The notes under the pieces were generated by a model. It ran no database searches. It saw only the letters and a list, made by a program, of their open reading frames with translations, and was not told the origin of the DNA. A program made the translations under genes and the position numbers. 27,097 nt of DNA from Thermoplasmata archaeon (lineage in GTDB: Archaea; Thermoplasmatota; Thermoplasmata; Halarchaeoplasmatales; Halarchaeoplasmataceae): the NCBI GenBank assembly GCA_019594195.1, contig JAFDTP010000016.1, positions 1 through 27,097 of the forward strand, given 5' to 3'. Positions 14,677-22,050 of this stretch are shown one piece after another; the stretch's first letter is position 1, and each line of letters opens with the position of its first letter.

Positions 14677-15738
14677 TTATCTACCTCCTTTTATCTTATC
14701 TCTATATTTTGCATAAACCGAATATTTGATGTACTCCACGTCTGAGGTCAAGTCCTCTATGGTCGGGACATCCTTTTCTCTAACATTTTCGATGTTCTCT
14801 GTCACCTTGATATCGAAGCTGTCCGATCCAGCGCCTGAGCCGTAGGAAGTCACTAAGATCTCGTCTCCGGGTTCCGACTGATCGAGAGTAGAAGCTAACC
14901 CTAGAGGTACCGCTCCAGAATATGTATTACCTATATCCGTTACGAGAAGGCCAGGCTCCAGTTGTTCCTTGGAAAAACCTAGTTTCTTGGCCGCTTTAAC
15001 AGGGAACTTGCCGTTCGGTTGGTGAAATACGACGTGATCGTAATCATCTGGCTCTTTACCGGTCCGTTCCAATAACTTCTCGGTACATTTGGTGACGTGC
15101 TTGAAATAGGCCGGTTTTCCCGTGAACCTTCCTCCGTGTTGAGGATATTTTTCACCTTCTCGTCTCCAGAAGTCCGGAGTGTCGGTCGTGTACGATACCG
15201 TTTCTTCTATCTTCGCTAGCAGGTCTTCAGAACCTATCACGTAGGCGGCACCTCCCGCTGCCGCCGTGTATTCTAATGCATCACCGGGAGCGCCTTGAGA
15301 GGTGTCGGCACCTATCGCCATACCGTTCTCTATCATCCCAGAACTTACCAGCCCCATGCACGTTTGGAAAGCTGCAGTCCCCGCTTTACACGCGAATTCA
15401 TAGTCCGCAGCTGTCATATGAGGAGAAGCGGCTAATGAAGCCGCGACGATGGTGGCGGTCGGCTTGACCGCATAAGGATGGGATTCGGAGCCTACGTATA
15501 TCGCCTCTAGATCTTTTCCCGTTATATCCGCTCTTTCCATGGCCCATTTGGCCGATTGAGTCGAGATCGTCACGACGTCTTCGTCCGGCGATGGTACGGA
15601 TTTACTCTTAACTCTGAGGCCTCTTCCCATGGTCTCTCCGTCTTCGCCCCAGACGTCTCCTATATCCTCAGGAGTTATCCTGTATTTGGGTACATAGCCC
15701 GCATAGCCTTTAATTCCGACTTCATTTTTTGCCTTCAT
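14677..15738 (-). CDS. mvaS: Hydroxymethylglutaryl-CoA synthase (archaeal type)
   Basis: A 353-aa enzyme that condenses acetyl-CoA with acetoacetyl-CoA to HMG-CoA, the second mevalonate-pathway step needed for isoprenoid membrane lipids. The catalytic triad is intact: Glu85 in [12 protein letters not shown], nucleophile Cys117 in FACKAGTAA and His239 in FHQPNGKFP. Length and the opening [14 protein letters not shown] match the archaeal family. The last codons, KGGR-stop, also supply the GGAGGT ribosome-binding site of the thiolase gene. It starts 7 bases after the regulator gene, with GTGAT in the overlap region as a weak Shine-Dalgarno sequence. The gene order regulator-synthase-thiolase-DUF35 is widespread in archaea. 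Confidence 0.95.
   Translation of the reverse strand: MKAKNEVGIKGYAGYVPKYRITPEDIGDVWGEDGETMGRGLRVKSKSVPSPDEDVVTISTQSAKWAMERADITGKDLEAIYVGSESHPYAVKPTATIVAASLAASPHMTAADYEFACKAGTAAFQTCMGLVSSGMIENGMAIGADTSQGAPGDALEYTAAAGGAAYVIGSEDLLAKIEETVSYTTDTPDFWRREGEKYPQHGGRFTGKPAYFKHVTKCTEKLLERTGKEPDDYDHVVFHQPNGKFPVKAAKKLGFSKEQLEPGLLVTDIGNTYSGAVPLGLASTLDQSEPGDEILVTSYGSGAGSDSFDIKVTENIENVREKDVPTIEDLTSDVEYIKYSVYAKYRDKIKGGR
14683..14688 (-). promoter_or_regulatory. Ribosome-binding site of the thiolase, inside the upstream gene
   Basis: GGAGGT on the minus strand, 7 bases before TTG 14675 and within the last codons of HMG-CoA synthase. It fixes the unusual TTG start and indicates coupled translation. Confidence 0.6.
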
Positions 15739-15745
15739 CTTATTA

Positions 15746-16417
15746 TCACAACCGATTTTTCATCCTTTTTATCAATTCTTCAGTGTCGACATCAGTACTT
15801 ATCAGAGGTACGCCTTCTACATCTGCCAATTTCCTAGAAAGCTCGTCTATCTTACCCGGTCTGATATAGCCTACTGCCGCGGGACTCAAAGGTGTAGACC
15901 TGATAGCGACCAGAGGTGAACGGCCGTGTTCGACGCCTTTGAAGAACAGTATCCTTTCAGTGCTCCAGCCGTATATGCTGAGATAGTCGAATGATTTCAT
16001 CGAAAGTATAGCTTTCAGACTATCTATAACGGTGTAACCGTAGATGTCTTTCGGCCATCCGGTATCACAGACCACCTGACCGTCTATATCTTCTATCAAG
16101 TCGTCTAAAGAGACCGGTTCGCTGAACTCTTCTTTGCTGATTATACCTTCCTGCCCAGGTCTTGAAAATCGATCGATCACGTCTCCTCCTCTTTCCTTGT
16201 CGATTTTGATCAGTGAGTCTACGATGTTTTTGACCAGAGGCGTCCCTGGTTTTCTCCTGCCTTTTTCGTAGTCACTGATCACTGAAGGAGCGACGTTCAT
16301 CTTTTTGGCTAGATGGGTCTGGGAGACGTCGAACATCTGTCTCCATTTGCGTATGATCTCTCCTGGTTCATCAGAGATGGTTATCTCTCCCGCGATCCTC
16401 TCTTTCAACCCTGTCAT
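15746..16417 (-). CDS. XRE-type HTH regulator heading the mevalonate operon
   Basis: A 223-aa protein. An XRE/lambda-repressor-like helix-turn-helix covers about residues 20-75 ([20 protein letters not shown], then [16 protein letters not shown]). After a linker, a C-terminal domain of about 120 residues (from about 100) has strand-rich segments such as [20 protein letters not shown] and [13 protein letters not shown], not a catalytic motif I know. A homologous HTH protein commonly precedes HMG-CoA synthase in archaea, so it probably controls this operon, perhaps by sensing a CoA or isoprenoid intermediate through the C-terminal domain (inference). ATG 16417 lies 24 bases after a TTTATATAGG element, giving a leaderless transcript that begins the operon. 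Confidence 0.85.
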   Translation of the reverse strand: MTGLKERIAGEITISDEPGEIIRKWRQMFDVSQTHLAKKMNVAPSVISDYEKGRRKPGTPLVKNIVDSLIKIDKERGGDVIDRFSRPGQEGIISKEEFSEPVSLDDLIEDIDGQVVCDTGWPKDIYGYTVIDSLKAILSMKSFDYLSIYGWSTERILFFKGVEHGRSPLVAIRSTPLSPAAVGYIRPGKIDELSRKLADVEGVPLISTDVDTEELIKRMKNRL

Positions 16418-16440
16418 CTGATTGGAGGGTATGGAGAGAG

Positions 16441-16450
16441 CCTATATAAA
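16441..16450 (-). promoter_or_regulatory. TATA box of the mevalonate operon
   Basis: The minus strand reads TTTATATAGG, 24-33 bases before ATG 16417. It is the only promoter-like element seen for the four-gene operon, whose genes are separated by 7 bases or less. Confidence 0.55.
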
Positions 16451-16570
16451 ATTGTCGAATTTATAATTAGTCAATAGTCTTAAATACTGATCGCCAAAAC
16501 AAGATATGCTGACAAAAATTTAATAAGGTCCTTTATATTACCTTTAATACCCTATATTTAAAAGAACGCA

Positions 16571-16590
16571 CCCTTTACTTTAAATAAGGG
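16571..16590. promoter_or_regulatory. Inverted repeat and TATA-like element in the TBP promoter
   Basis: CCCTT and AAGGG flank a 10-base spacer at 16571-16590. The right half contains TTTAAATAA (16580-16588), which suits a TATA box for a transcript beginning near 16611. A related TTAATAAGG...CCTTTAATA arrangement lies just upstream (16520-16549). The overlap of repeat and TATA box suggests an operator, possibly autoregulatory. Confidence 0.3.
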
Positions 16591-16612
16591 CATGTAATAG
16601 ATATAAAAAAGA

Positions 16613-16618
16613 GTGATC
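16613..16618 (+). promoter_or_regulatory. Ribosome-binding site of the TBP gene
   Basis: GTGATC matches the 3' end expected for archaeal 16S rRNA and lies 4 bases before ATG 16623. Confidence 0.45.
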
Positions 16619-16622
16619 ATAT

Positions 16623-17171
16623 ATGGAAGGTCTAACAATCGAAAATGTGGTAGCTTCCTCTTCTATAGGAGAGGAACTGGATTTATGGGACGTACACGAA
16701 GCGCTCACGGAATCGGAATACGATCCTGACAAGTTCCCCGGGCTTATCTACAAGCTCGACGAGCCGAACACGTCGATACTTCTTTTTTCAAGCGGAAAGA
16801 TGGTGTGCACCGGTGGAGTCACACTCGAAGAGCCTCAGAGAAGTGTCGATAAAGTCAAAAGACTGTTGAATGAGAACGGAATCGAGACCGCCGACGAAGT
16901 GAAAGCCGAGATACAGAACATAGTTGCTTCTTACGAACTCAATACTGACCTGAATCTGAATTCCGTCGCGATAACACTAGGTCTGGAAAGAGTTGAATAT
17001 GAACCAGAGCAGTTCCCCGGTCTGGTCTATAGACTTCAGGACTCCCCAGTAGTACTGTTGCTGTTCGGTTCTGGCAGGATGGTCTGCACCGGCGGCAAGA
17101 ACGAGGAGCAGCTTAGAGAGGGAGTCGAGCATATCAAAGAAGAACTCGATAAAGCGGGACTCCTCTCTTAA
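16623..17171 (+). CDS. tbp: TATA-box-binding protein (TBP)
   Basis: A 182-aa general transcription initiation factor that binds the TATA box and, with TFB, recruits RNA polymerase. The two direct repeats of the saddle are obvious: FPGLIYKLDEPNTSILLFSSG then KMVCTGG in the first half, and FPGLVYRLQDSPVVLLLFGSG then RMVCTGG in the second. Each starts with an IxNxVAS motif (IENVVASSSI, IQNIVASYEL). The Phe residues of the FPG and LLF segments correspond to those that wedge into DNA. The length is normal for archaea. It lacks the usual long acidic C-terminal tail. It is divergent from the mevalonate regulator and has both a TATA-like element and a Shine-Dalgarno sequence. Confidence 0.97.
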   Translation: MEGLTIENVVASSSIGEELDLWDVHEALTESEYDPDKFPGLIYKLDEPNTSILLFSSGKMVCTGGVTLEEPQRSVDKVKRLLNENGIETADEVKAEIQNIVASYELNTDLNLNSVAITLGLERVEYEPEQFPGLVYRLQDSPVVLLLFGSGRMVCTGGKNEEQLREGVEHIKEELDKAGLLS

Positions 17172-17179
17172 AAAAAAAA
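17170..17179 (-). terminator. T-run terminator of the flavodoxin gene
   Basis: Ten consecutive T on the minus strand, starting 9 bases past the flavodoxin stop. It overlaps the stop codon of the convergent TBP gene. Confidence 0.5.
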
Positions 17180-17188
17180 GGTTCGGGA

Positions 17189-17617
17189 TCAAGCAGCAAT
17201 CTCGCTGCAGAACTTTTCGATCCTATCCTTATAACCCTTTTCCAAAGGTCCTTTTCTACTTTTGACTTTAAGGTTTAGATCTTTTACTCCCCTATCGATA
17301 CCATTTTTCTCCAACATCTTTCCGATCTTATCACCGATCTTAGACCCGTCCTTTTCAGAAGTGGTGATGAGTCCGAATCTTACGTTCTTTGGAAAATCGA
17401 TGTCTTTTATCGCTTTCTTCATCTTTCTGTTCAGACTCCAGATCCGGGCCGGAGAACCGAACACGTAGAAGTCAGCTGGACCGATATCCCCGGGCTTAGT
17501 ATCTTTCAATGGATAGATGTGCGCTTCAAATCCACTGTCTTTAACGATCTCCATCAGATCCTCGGCAGCTTTTTTGACATTACCGTATTTACTCTCGTAA
17601 ATTATGTTGACCTTCAT
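17189..17617 (-). CDS. Flavodoxin-like protein
   Basis: A 142-aa FMN-binding electron carrier or domain. The phosphate loop YESKYGNVKKAA (8-19) corresponds to the flavodoxin T-x-T-G-N-T loop with Lys and Val in place of Thr. YVFGSPARIWSLNRKMKKAI is the second FMN loop with the usual GSP start, and FGLITTSEKDGSKIGDKI the third. The frame stays open upstream to 17698, but ATG 17617 has GGGTGA five bases before it and begins the domain exactly (MKVNIIYESK). The longer version would overlap the metK stop. It sits 70 bases downstream of metK on the same strand. Similar single-domain flavodoxins in archaea often resemble the C-terminal part of flavo-diiron proteins. The partner is unknown. Confidence 0.85.
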   Translation of the reverse strand: MKVNIIYESKYGNVKKAAEDLMEIVKDSGFEAHIYPLKDTKPGDIGPADFYVFGSPARIWSLNRKMKKAIKDIDFPKNVRFGLITTSEKDGSKIGDKIGKMLEKNGIDRGVKDLNLKVKSRKGPLEKGYKDRIEKFCSEIAA

Positions 17618-17622
17618 TTTTT

Positions 17623-17628
17623 TCACCC
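17623..17628 (-). promoter_or_regulatory. Ribosome-binding site that sets the flavodoxin start
   Basis: The minus strand reads GGGTGA, 5 bases before ATG 17617. It argues against the longer in-frame extension toward 17698. Confidence 0.5.
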
Positions 17629-17687
17629 ATCCAAATATCGACGATCTTCTATATGAACCTATCTGAACCTTCAAAACTAGGGAAAAA

Positions 17688-18833
17688 TCAGAGATCATCT
17701 GCCATATCGGTTTTCTCCCAGTTGAATCCGGCTTCTAGCCGTCCGAAATGGCCGTAGGCCGCTGTCTTCTCATAGATCGGCCGCAGAAGATCTAGATGTT
17801 CGATTATCGATGCCGGCTTGAGTGGGAACTTTTCTTTTACGATACTCTCTATCTCTCTCTCCGGTATTTGGTGGGTGCCGTAGGTGTTGACCAACACGCT
17901 CGTAGGTTCAGCCACCCCTATCGCATAACTCAACTGGACCTCGCACTTCTCTGCGAGCCCGGCTGCGACCAGATTTTTCGCAACATATCTCGCCATGTAC
18001 GCCCCGGATCTATCGACTTTCGAAGGGTCCTTCCCGGAAAAACATCCACCTCCGTGACTACCGTGGCCACCATAAGTATCTACGATTATCTTTCTACCGG
18101 TCAATCCCGTGTCGGCTTGAGGTCCTCCGAGCACGAATCTACCGGTCTCGTTTATGTTGAAAGTGGTTTCGTCGTCTATCATATCACCGCAGACCGGTGT
18201 TATCACCTCGCTCTTTATATCCTCTCTCAACTTCTGCTCTTCCACGCTCGGATCGTGCTGCGCTGCGATGACCACGTCGTCCATCCTGACAGCTTCGTCC
18301 CCTTCGTATTCTAAAGTGACCTGGGATTTCCCGTCGGGACGGAGATATCCAAGGGTATCGTTTTTCCTCACCTTGGCAAGCTTTTTAGAGAGTTTATGGG
18401 CAAGCACGATGGGTTTAGGCATCATCTCTTCTGTTTCGTTAGACGCGTAGCCGAACATTATACCCTGATCTCCAGCACCCTGAACTTCACGTTCAACACC
18501 TTGAGCGATATCTGGGCTCTGAGAGTGGAGTGCGGTCATGACTCCGCAGGAATCCGCTTCGAAGCCGTAATCGTGCTCGGTATAACCTATATCGGCTATA
18601 GTATCTCTAACGATGTCGTTCACCTCGACGTATCCCTGGCTGGTCACCTCGCCCGCTACGAGTACGAGTCCGTTCGTGAGTATGGTCTCACAAGCGACTT
18701 TCGAATTCTTATCTTGGCTGATCAATTCGTCGAGTATAGAATCGCTGATCTTGTCAGCCATCTTATCTGGATGTCCTTCAGTTACTGATTCTGACGTCAA
18801 AAAATATCCTCTATCTCTGTTCCTTCTCCTCAT
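17688..18833 (-). CDS. metK: S-adenosylmethionine synthetase, bacterial type
   Basis: A 381-aa enzyme that makes S-adenosylmethionine from methionine and ATP. Signatures: [20 protein letters not shown] with the ATP-binding His21, [15 protein letters not shown], and [16 protein letters not shown], followed by [20 protein letters not shown] and [10 protein letters not shown]. These are motifs of the bacterial/eukaryotic MetK family. Most archaea instead use a very different synthetase, so this gene points to ancient transfer from bacteria. The loop GGHGSHGGG replaces the E. coli GGMARHGGG; many bacterial MetKs have Ala there too, so this is not a defect. The N-terminus has an extra basic RRRNRDRG stretch. 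ATG 18833 is preceded by a GGAG about 15 bases away and a TATA-like element near 18890. Confidence 0.96.
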   Translation of the reverse strand: MRRRNRDRGYFLTSESVTEGHPDKMADKISDSILDELISQDKNSKVACETILTNGLVLVAGEVTSQGYVEVNDIVRDTIADIGYTEHDYGFEADSCGVMTALHSQSPDIAQGVEREVQGAGDQGIMFGYASNETEEMMPKPIVLAHKLSKKLAKVRKNDTLGYLRPDGKSQVTLEYEGDEAVRMDDVVIAAQHDPSVEEQKLREDIKSEVITPVCGDMIDDETTFNINETGRFVLGGPQADTGLTGRKIIVDTYGGHGSHGGGCFSGKDPSKVDRSGAYMARYVAKNLVAAGLAEKCEVQLSYAIGVAEPTSVLVNTYGTHQIPEREIESIVKEKFPLKPASIIEHLDLLRPIYEKTAAYGHFGRLEAGFNWEKTDMADDL

Positions 18834-18884
18834 CTTTGATCTATCTCCTATCTCTATCTTTTCTATCCCAAGAGAGTAATATGA

Positions 18885-18897
18885 CTTAAATTTAATC
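18885..18897 (-). promoter_or_regulatory. TATA-like element of metK
   Basis: The minus strand reads ATTAAATTTAAG, about 55-62 bases before the metK ATG, implying a leader of about 30 bases. Confidence 0.4.
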
Positions 18898-18925
18898 CGT
18901 TTTCATATGTAGGTCAACGAAATAT

Positions 18926-18963
18926 CGTTCGGGGACTACCCGAGCGTTTAAGCGGCCGAAACG
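18926..18963. other. Structured intergenic element with a tRNA D-arm-like segment
   Basis: The 265-base gap between divergent metK and lplA holds nested inverted repeats. CGTTCGG (18926-18932) can pair with CCGAAACG (18956-18963) apart from one bulge. Inside lies CCCGAGCGTTTAAGCGG, which resembles the D-arm of a Leu or Ser tRNA, and CGGG/CCCG can alternatively pair. No anticodon arm, T-arm or matching acceptor strand follows, so it is not a complete tRNA. It could be a tRNA relic, a structured leader or a protein-binding site. Confidence 0.25.
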
Positions 18964-18993
18964 AGATCAGGAGTTAGAAAATATATAAAAAAT

Positions 18994-19011
18994 GCATCGA
19001 AAGACCTCGAT
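18994..19011. repeat. Short inverted repeat upstream of lplA
   Basis: CATCG and CGATG flank an 8-base spacer (AAAGACCT), followed directly by GGTGAATCGCC, another short imperfect hairpin. Both lie between the structured element and the lplA TATA box. No function can be given. Confidence 0.3.
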
Positions 19012-19065
19012 GGTGAATCGCCAACTTTTCATTGTGGAAAAACTGATCTTCCTTCCGCTAACAAA

Positions 19066-19077
19066 AATTAATATAAA
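19066..19077 (+). promoter_or_regulatory. TATA box of the lipoate operon
   Basis: AATTAATATAAA lies 21-32 bases before ATG 19099, a leaderless arrangement. It supports the ATG over the in-frame TTG at 19090. Confidence 0.5.
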
Positions 19078-19098
19078 CAAGAAAAAAGATTGGAATAC

Positions 19099-19857
19099 AT
19101 GGAAGCTAGATACATACCTCCGATAGAAGCTGGTGCAGCTCGGCAGATGGCTATAGACGAAGCTATCTTGAGGCGTTATGATGAGGGGGAAAGCGTACCC
19201 ACTTTTAGATTTTTCAGGTTCAGACCTTCTGCTATAACTCTCGGCTATTCTCAAGGACTTCATGAAACTATAGATGTTGAAAAGTGTCAGGAAAACGAGA
19301 TACCCTATGTAAGGAGGATAACAGGAGGAGGGACCGTTTTCCATGATTATGATGGAGAGATCACATATTCTGTCGTGACCGAAAAGATAGAAGGTGATAT
19401 CGAAGAGAGCTTCCGCGAACTCTTAGACCCGCTGATAAAGACTTTAGAAGGATACGGTATCGATGCCAAATTCAAGCCGTACAACGATATCCTAGTGAAC
19501 GGCAGGAAGATATCAGGTAGTGCCCAAAGACGCGGGAAGCATGGACTACTCCAGCACGGTACTCTCATGTTCGCAACCGACCTCGAACTCCTATCGGAGA
19601 TATTACGCTTGGACGAAGAAAAGTTGAAAAAGAAGGGCGCCGATGACTTTCTCGATCTCGTGACTACTATGGAGCAAGAGACGGGAGATAAACCCGAGCC
19701 CGAAGATCTGATAAAAGCCATGAAAGAACATTATGAAGGCCTTTTCGATCACAAGGTTAAAAAGGGAGAACTTAGAAAAGAAGAGATAGAGCTAGCAGAC
19801 GAATTGGAAAAGAAGTATTCCTCTGAAAGATGGCTCGATGAAAGAAGATGGAGATAG
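19099..19857 (+). CDS. lplA: Lipoate-protein ligase A family enzyme (LplA/LipM-like)
   Basis: A 252-aa enzyme of the biotin/lipoyl ligase fold that attaches lipoate or octanoate to lipoyl domains of 2-oxoacid dehydrogenases or the glycine cleavage H protein. Motifs: RRITGGGTVFHD (about 72-83) for the acyl-adenylate site, NGRKISGSAQRR with the catalytic Lys137, and HGLLQHGTLMF. It is about the length of the catalytic domain alone. Archaeal LplA proteins commonly lack the C-terminal accessory domain, which may be a separate LplB protein; no LplB is seen here. The tail (SSERWLDERRW) is typical for stand-alone LplA. The start is ATG 19099, based on the TATA spacing. It overlaps the radical SAM gene by 10 bases and leads a three-gene operon. 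Octanoyltransferase activity is an alternative. Confidence 0.9.
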   Translation: MEARYIPPIEAGAARQMAIDEAILRRYDEGESVPTFRFFRFRPSAITLGYSQGLHETIDVEKCQENEIPYVRRITGGGTVFHDYDGEITYSVVTEKIEGDIEESFRELLDPLIKTLEGYGIDAKFKPYNDILVNGRKISGSAQRRGKHGLLQHGTLMFATDLELLSEILRLDEEKLKKKGADDFLDLVTTMEQETGDKPEPEDLIKAMKEHYEGLFDHKVKKGELRKEEIELADELEKKYSSERWLDERRWR

Positions 19858-20762
19858 ATATGGAGATAAGAGTTTCTTATGGAACCGCGATCGAACTCGG
19901 CCTGGAGAACGGCGAGATAGAAGAGAGCCCTACCACGGCGTATCTTTTGATCGATGGAGTTGAAAGCTGCAGAGGCCGATGTACATACTGCAGACAGGCC
20001 TGTGAAGACTCAAAATGGCTCTCCAGGATTTCATGGCCGCTGCACGATCTTGATGAGGTTATTGAAAGATTACATGGCACCGACTTCGAAAGGATATGTT
20101 TGCAATCACCTGATATACCTGGATACGAGGAGAAGATAAAGAAAACCGTCGGAGAATTAAAAGATGTCGAAAAGCCGATATCTCTTTCTGCACCTCCGAT
20201 GGAAAAAGAGACCCTCAAAGAAATAAAATCCTCTGTCGAGAGGATCGGTGTAGGACTCGACGCGTCAACGGATAGACTTAGGGAAGAAAAGAAACTCTCA
20301 TATGATCCTATGATCTTTTGGAGTTATCTTGGTGATGCTGTAGAAGTCTATGGTGAAGGTAAAGCTACTGCCCATATCATAGTCGGATTAGGAGAAGATT
20401 TCGGAGAACTCGCTAAAGTAGTGAAGAAGATAGATCAAGTCGGAGCGGATGTATCCTTGTTCCCTTATAGAGGTGAAAAAGAAAAAGTTGATATCGGCTA
20501 CTACAGGAGGGCTCAACTTGTAACTTCACTCGTTACTGACTCCGTTTCCACCAAAAGGGCGATAGATCTGGTTTCTAAGGAACCCGAGAAAGCACTAGAT
20601 CTTGTCGATGAAGAAGAAGTTTTTCAGACTAGAGGGTGTCCCGGCTGTAACAGACCTTATTACACTTCTTCTCCTGGAGAGGAACATCGTAATTATCCGA
20701 GGAGCCCCGATCAGGTCGAATTGGAAAGGATCAGGAAGACGATCATCGGGGATGATGTCTGA
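19848..20762 (+). CDS. Radical SAM protein resembling LipS1/LipS2 lipoyl synthase
   Basis: A 304-aa radical SAM enzyme. The cluster motif is CRGRCTYC (Cys41, Cys45, Cys48). It is preceded by VSYGTAIELGLENG and SPTTAYLLID and followed by WLSRISWP, which matches what I recall of the archaeal two-component lipoyl synthases LipS1 and LipS2, that insert sulfur into octanoyl chains. A second cysteine motif, GCPGCNRPYY near residue 265, lies near the C-terminus and could hold a sacrificial auxiliary Fe-S cluster. Overlap with lplA strongly supports a role in lipoate assembly. Only one of the two LipS proteins is present here; the partner must lie elsewhere or be absent. ATG 19860, twelve bases downstream and preceded by GGAG, is an alternative start. 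Confidence 0.78.
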   Translation: MEIDMEIRVSYGTAIELGLENGEIEESPTTAYLLIDGVESCRGRCTYCRQACEDSKWLSRISWPLHDLDEVIERLHGTDFERICLQSPDIPGYEEKIKKTVGELKDVEKPISLSAPPMEKETLKEIKSSVERIGVGLDASTDRLREEKKLSYDPMIFWSYLGDAVEVYGEGKATAHIIVGLGEDFGELAKVVKKIDQVGADVSLFPYRGEKEKVDIGYYRRAQLVTSLVTDSVSTKRAIDLVSKEPEKALDLVDEEEVFQTRGCPGCNRPYYTSSPGEEHRNYPRSPDQVELERIRKTIIGDDV

Positions 20763-21377
20763 ATGGACCCTATCGAAAAGAATATCCGCACCTATGACGA
20801 GATAGCCAGGAGATACTGTGAGATCACCGAAAAAGACGGTGATAGGGCATTTCAGGAGGATATGCTGGAAAGGACCTTAGATTTTTTACCTTCCAAGCCA
20901 CGTATGATAGACCTCGGCTGTGGTGATGGGAGAGATACTGATCATCTCCGCAGGCAGGGCGTTGACGTGGTAGGTATCGATATCTCCACTAAGATGATAG
21001 ACCTGGCACGGGAAAAATATCCTGAATGCGCTTTTTTACACTCTGATATGAGAGATACAGTTTTCCCTGAAGATACATTCCAGGGTGCTTGGGCTAGTGC
21101 TTCTCTTTCTGATATACCGAAATCAGAACTTTCTTCCGCAGAAAAAGAGATTTACAGGATACTAGAGAAAGGCGGTATATTCTGTTTCAGCTTCAAAGTT
21201 GGCGATGGAGAAGGTTTTGAGGAGACTTTGGTAGAGGGTTTCGAAACATACAATTCCTATTACACGCTCGAAGAACTCAGAGAAGAACTGGATCTTTTCA
21301 ACATAATAGACAGCAGAGAGTATCCCGGAGAGATATTCGGCAGCGAGTTCATGTACTGTTGGGCCAAGTCTAGATGA
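20763..21377 (+). CDS. Class I SAM-dependent methyltransferase in the lipoate operon
   Basis: A 204-aa methyltransferase. Motif I is MIDLGCGDGRDTDHL (about 48-62), the ribose-binding Asp is in VVGIDISTKMIDLA, and FPEDTFQGAWASASLSDIPK is the motif IV region of UbiE-like enzymes. The ATG follows the radical SAM stop with no gap, so translation is coupled and a shared pathway is likely. No methylation step is known in lipoate synthesis, so it may simply be co-regulated, act on a lipoylated or sulfur-containing product, or clear a by-product (inference). It ends 16 bases before the convergent protease gene. Confidence 0.82.
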   Translation: MDPIEKNIRTYDEIARRYCEITEKDGDRAFQEDMLERTLDFLPSKPRMIDLGCGDGRDTDHLRRQGVDVVGIDISTKMIDLAREKYPECAFLHSDMRDTVFPEDTFQGAWASASLSDIPKSELSSAEKEIYRILEKGGIFCFSFKVGDGEGFEETLVEGFETYNSYYTLEELREELDLFNIIDSREYPGEIFGSEFMYCWAKSR

Positions 21378-21393
21378 ACCCGCCCAGATCTTT

Positions 21394-22050
21394 TCACAAA
21401 AATGCAGTGAATGGGCCTAAAAGATATCCTATTATGAAAGTGCTGCCTATAAGCCCGGCTAGCGTGATATAATTTTTGATACTCCAGCCAAAGATCTTTC
21501 TTCCATCTAAAGGACCTATCGGCAGCAGATTGAAGCCGCCGAGGAAGAGATTAACGTAAGAGACAAATGCGAGTATAAAATAAAGAGAGCCGATACCGTA
21601 TATACCTGCTGCTACAGACCCGGTCAAAAATATAGTCCCGACCGCCCAGTTCGTCGCCGGACCAGCAGCACTTATCTTACCGTTCTGCTCTCTAGTGATA
21701 TTTCCTCTTATCATTACCGCTCCTGGAGCCGCGAAGACGAACCCGAGAAAACTGAATAGAATAGCCATCATCAGTCCCCAGCGCCACATACGGAATTCTG
21801 CCCAGCAGCCGTAGTTCCTCGCCATTTTTCGATGTGCCAGCTCGTGAAACACGAAAGCCGTACCCACCGAAAGGAAAGATATCAGGAGGAATACCACGAA
21901 TGTGGGTCCACCGATAGATGTTATGCCTCCTGTGAAACTGATAGCGAATGCTAGAGTCAAAACAACTAATGCGATCAGAAGATGTTTTTTTTCGACAGTG
22001 CTGAACCCACTCTGCTGCTTCAGATCGATCCGAGTATAGGCGCGGCTCAT
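21394..22050 (-). CDS. Site-2-protease-like M50 membrane metalloprotease
   Basis: A 218-aa integral membrane protein with about six hydrophobic segments. The zinc motif FHELAHRKMA gives His69-Glu70-x-x-His73, and the third ligand is probably Asp182 in NLLPIGPLDGRK, the M50 counterpart of the NPDG motif. A start helix after a basic N-terminus (KKHLLIALVVLTLAFAISF) fits insertion in the membrane. M50 proteases cut membrane-spanning substrates such as anti-sigma or signalling proteins; the substrate here is unknown. ATG 22050 overlaps the stop of the DHH gene by 4 bases (ATGA). It is the last gene of the nop10 unit. Confidence 0.9.
   Translation of the reverse strand: MSRAYTRIDLKQQSGFSTVEKKHLLIALVVLTLAFAISFTGGITSIGGPTFVVFLLISFLSVGTAFVFHELAHRKMARNYGCWAEFRMWRWGLMMAILFSFLGFVFAAPGAVMIRGNITREQNGKISAAGPATNWAVGTIFLTGSVAAGIYGIGSLYFILAFVSYVNLFLGGFNLLPIGPLDGRKIFGWSIKNYITLAGLIGSTFIIGYLLGPFTAFL

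Noticed and set aside
17796..18314. 172-aa plus-strand frame opposite metK
   Set aside because: It is antisense to strongly conserved metK codons and its translation shows no family features.
17688..18833. Loss of the catalytic Arg in MetK (GGHGSHGGG instead of GGMARHGGG)
   Set aside because: Many functional bacterial MetK enzymes have Ala or another small residue at this place, so it is not evidence of inactivity.
18926..19000. Complete tRNA gene between metK and lplA
   Set aside because: A D-arm-like segment exists, but no anticodon stem, T-arm or pairing acceptor strand follows.
18967..19344. 125-aa minus-strand frame across the lplA promoter and 5' end
   Set aside because: It overlaps the TATA box and conserved N-terminus of lplA and has no motif.
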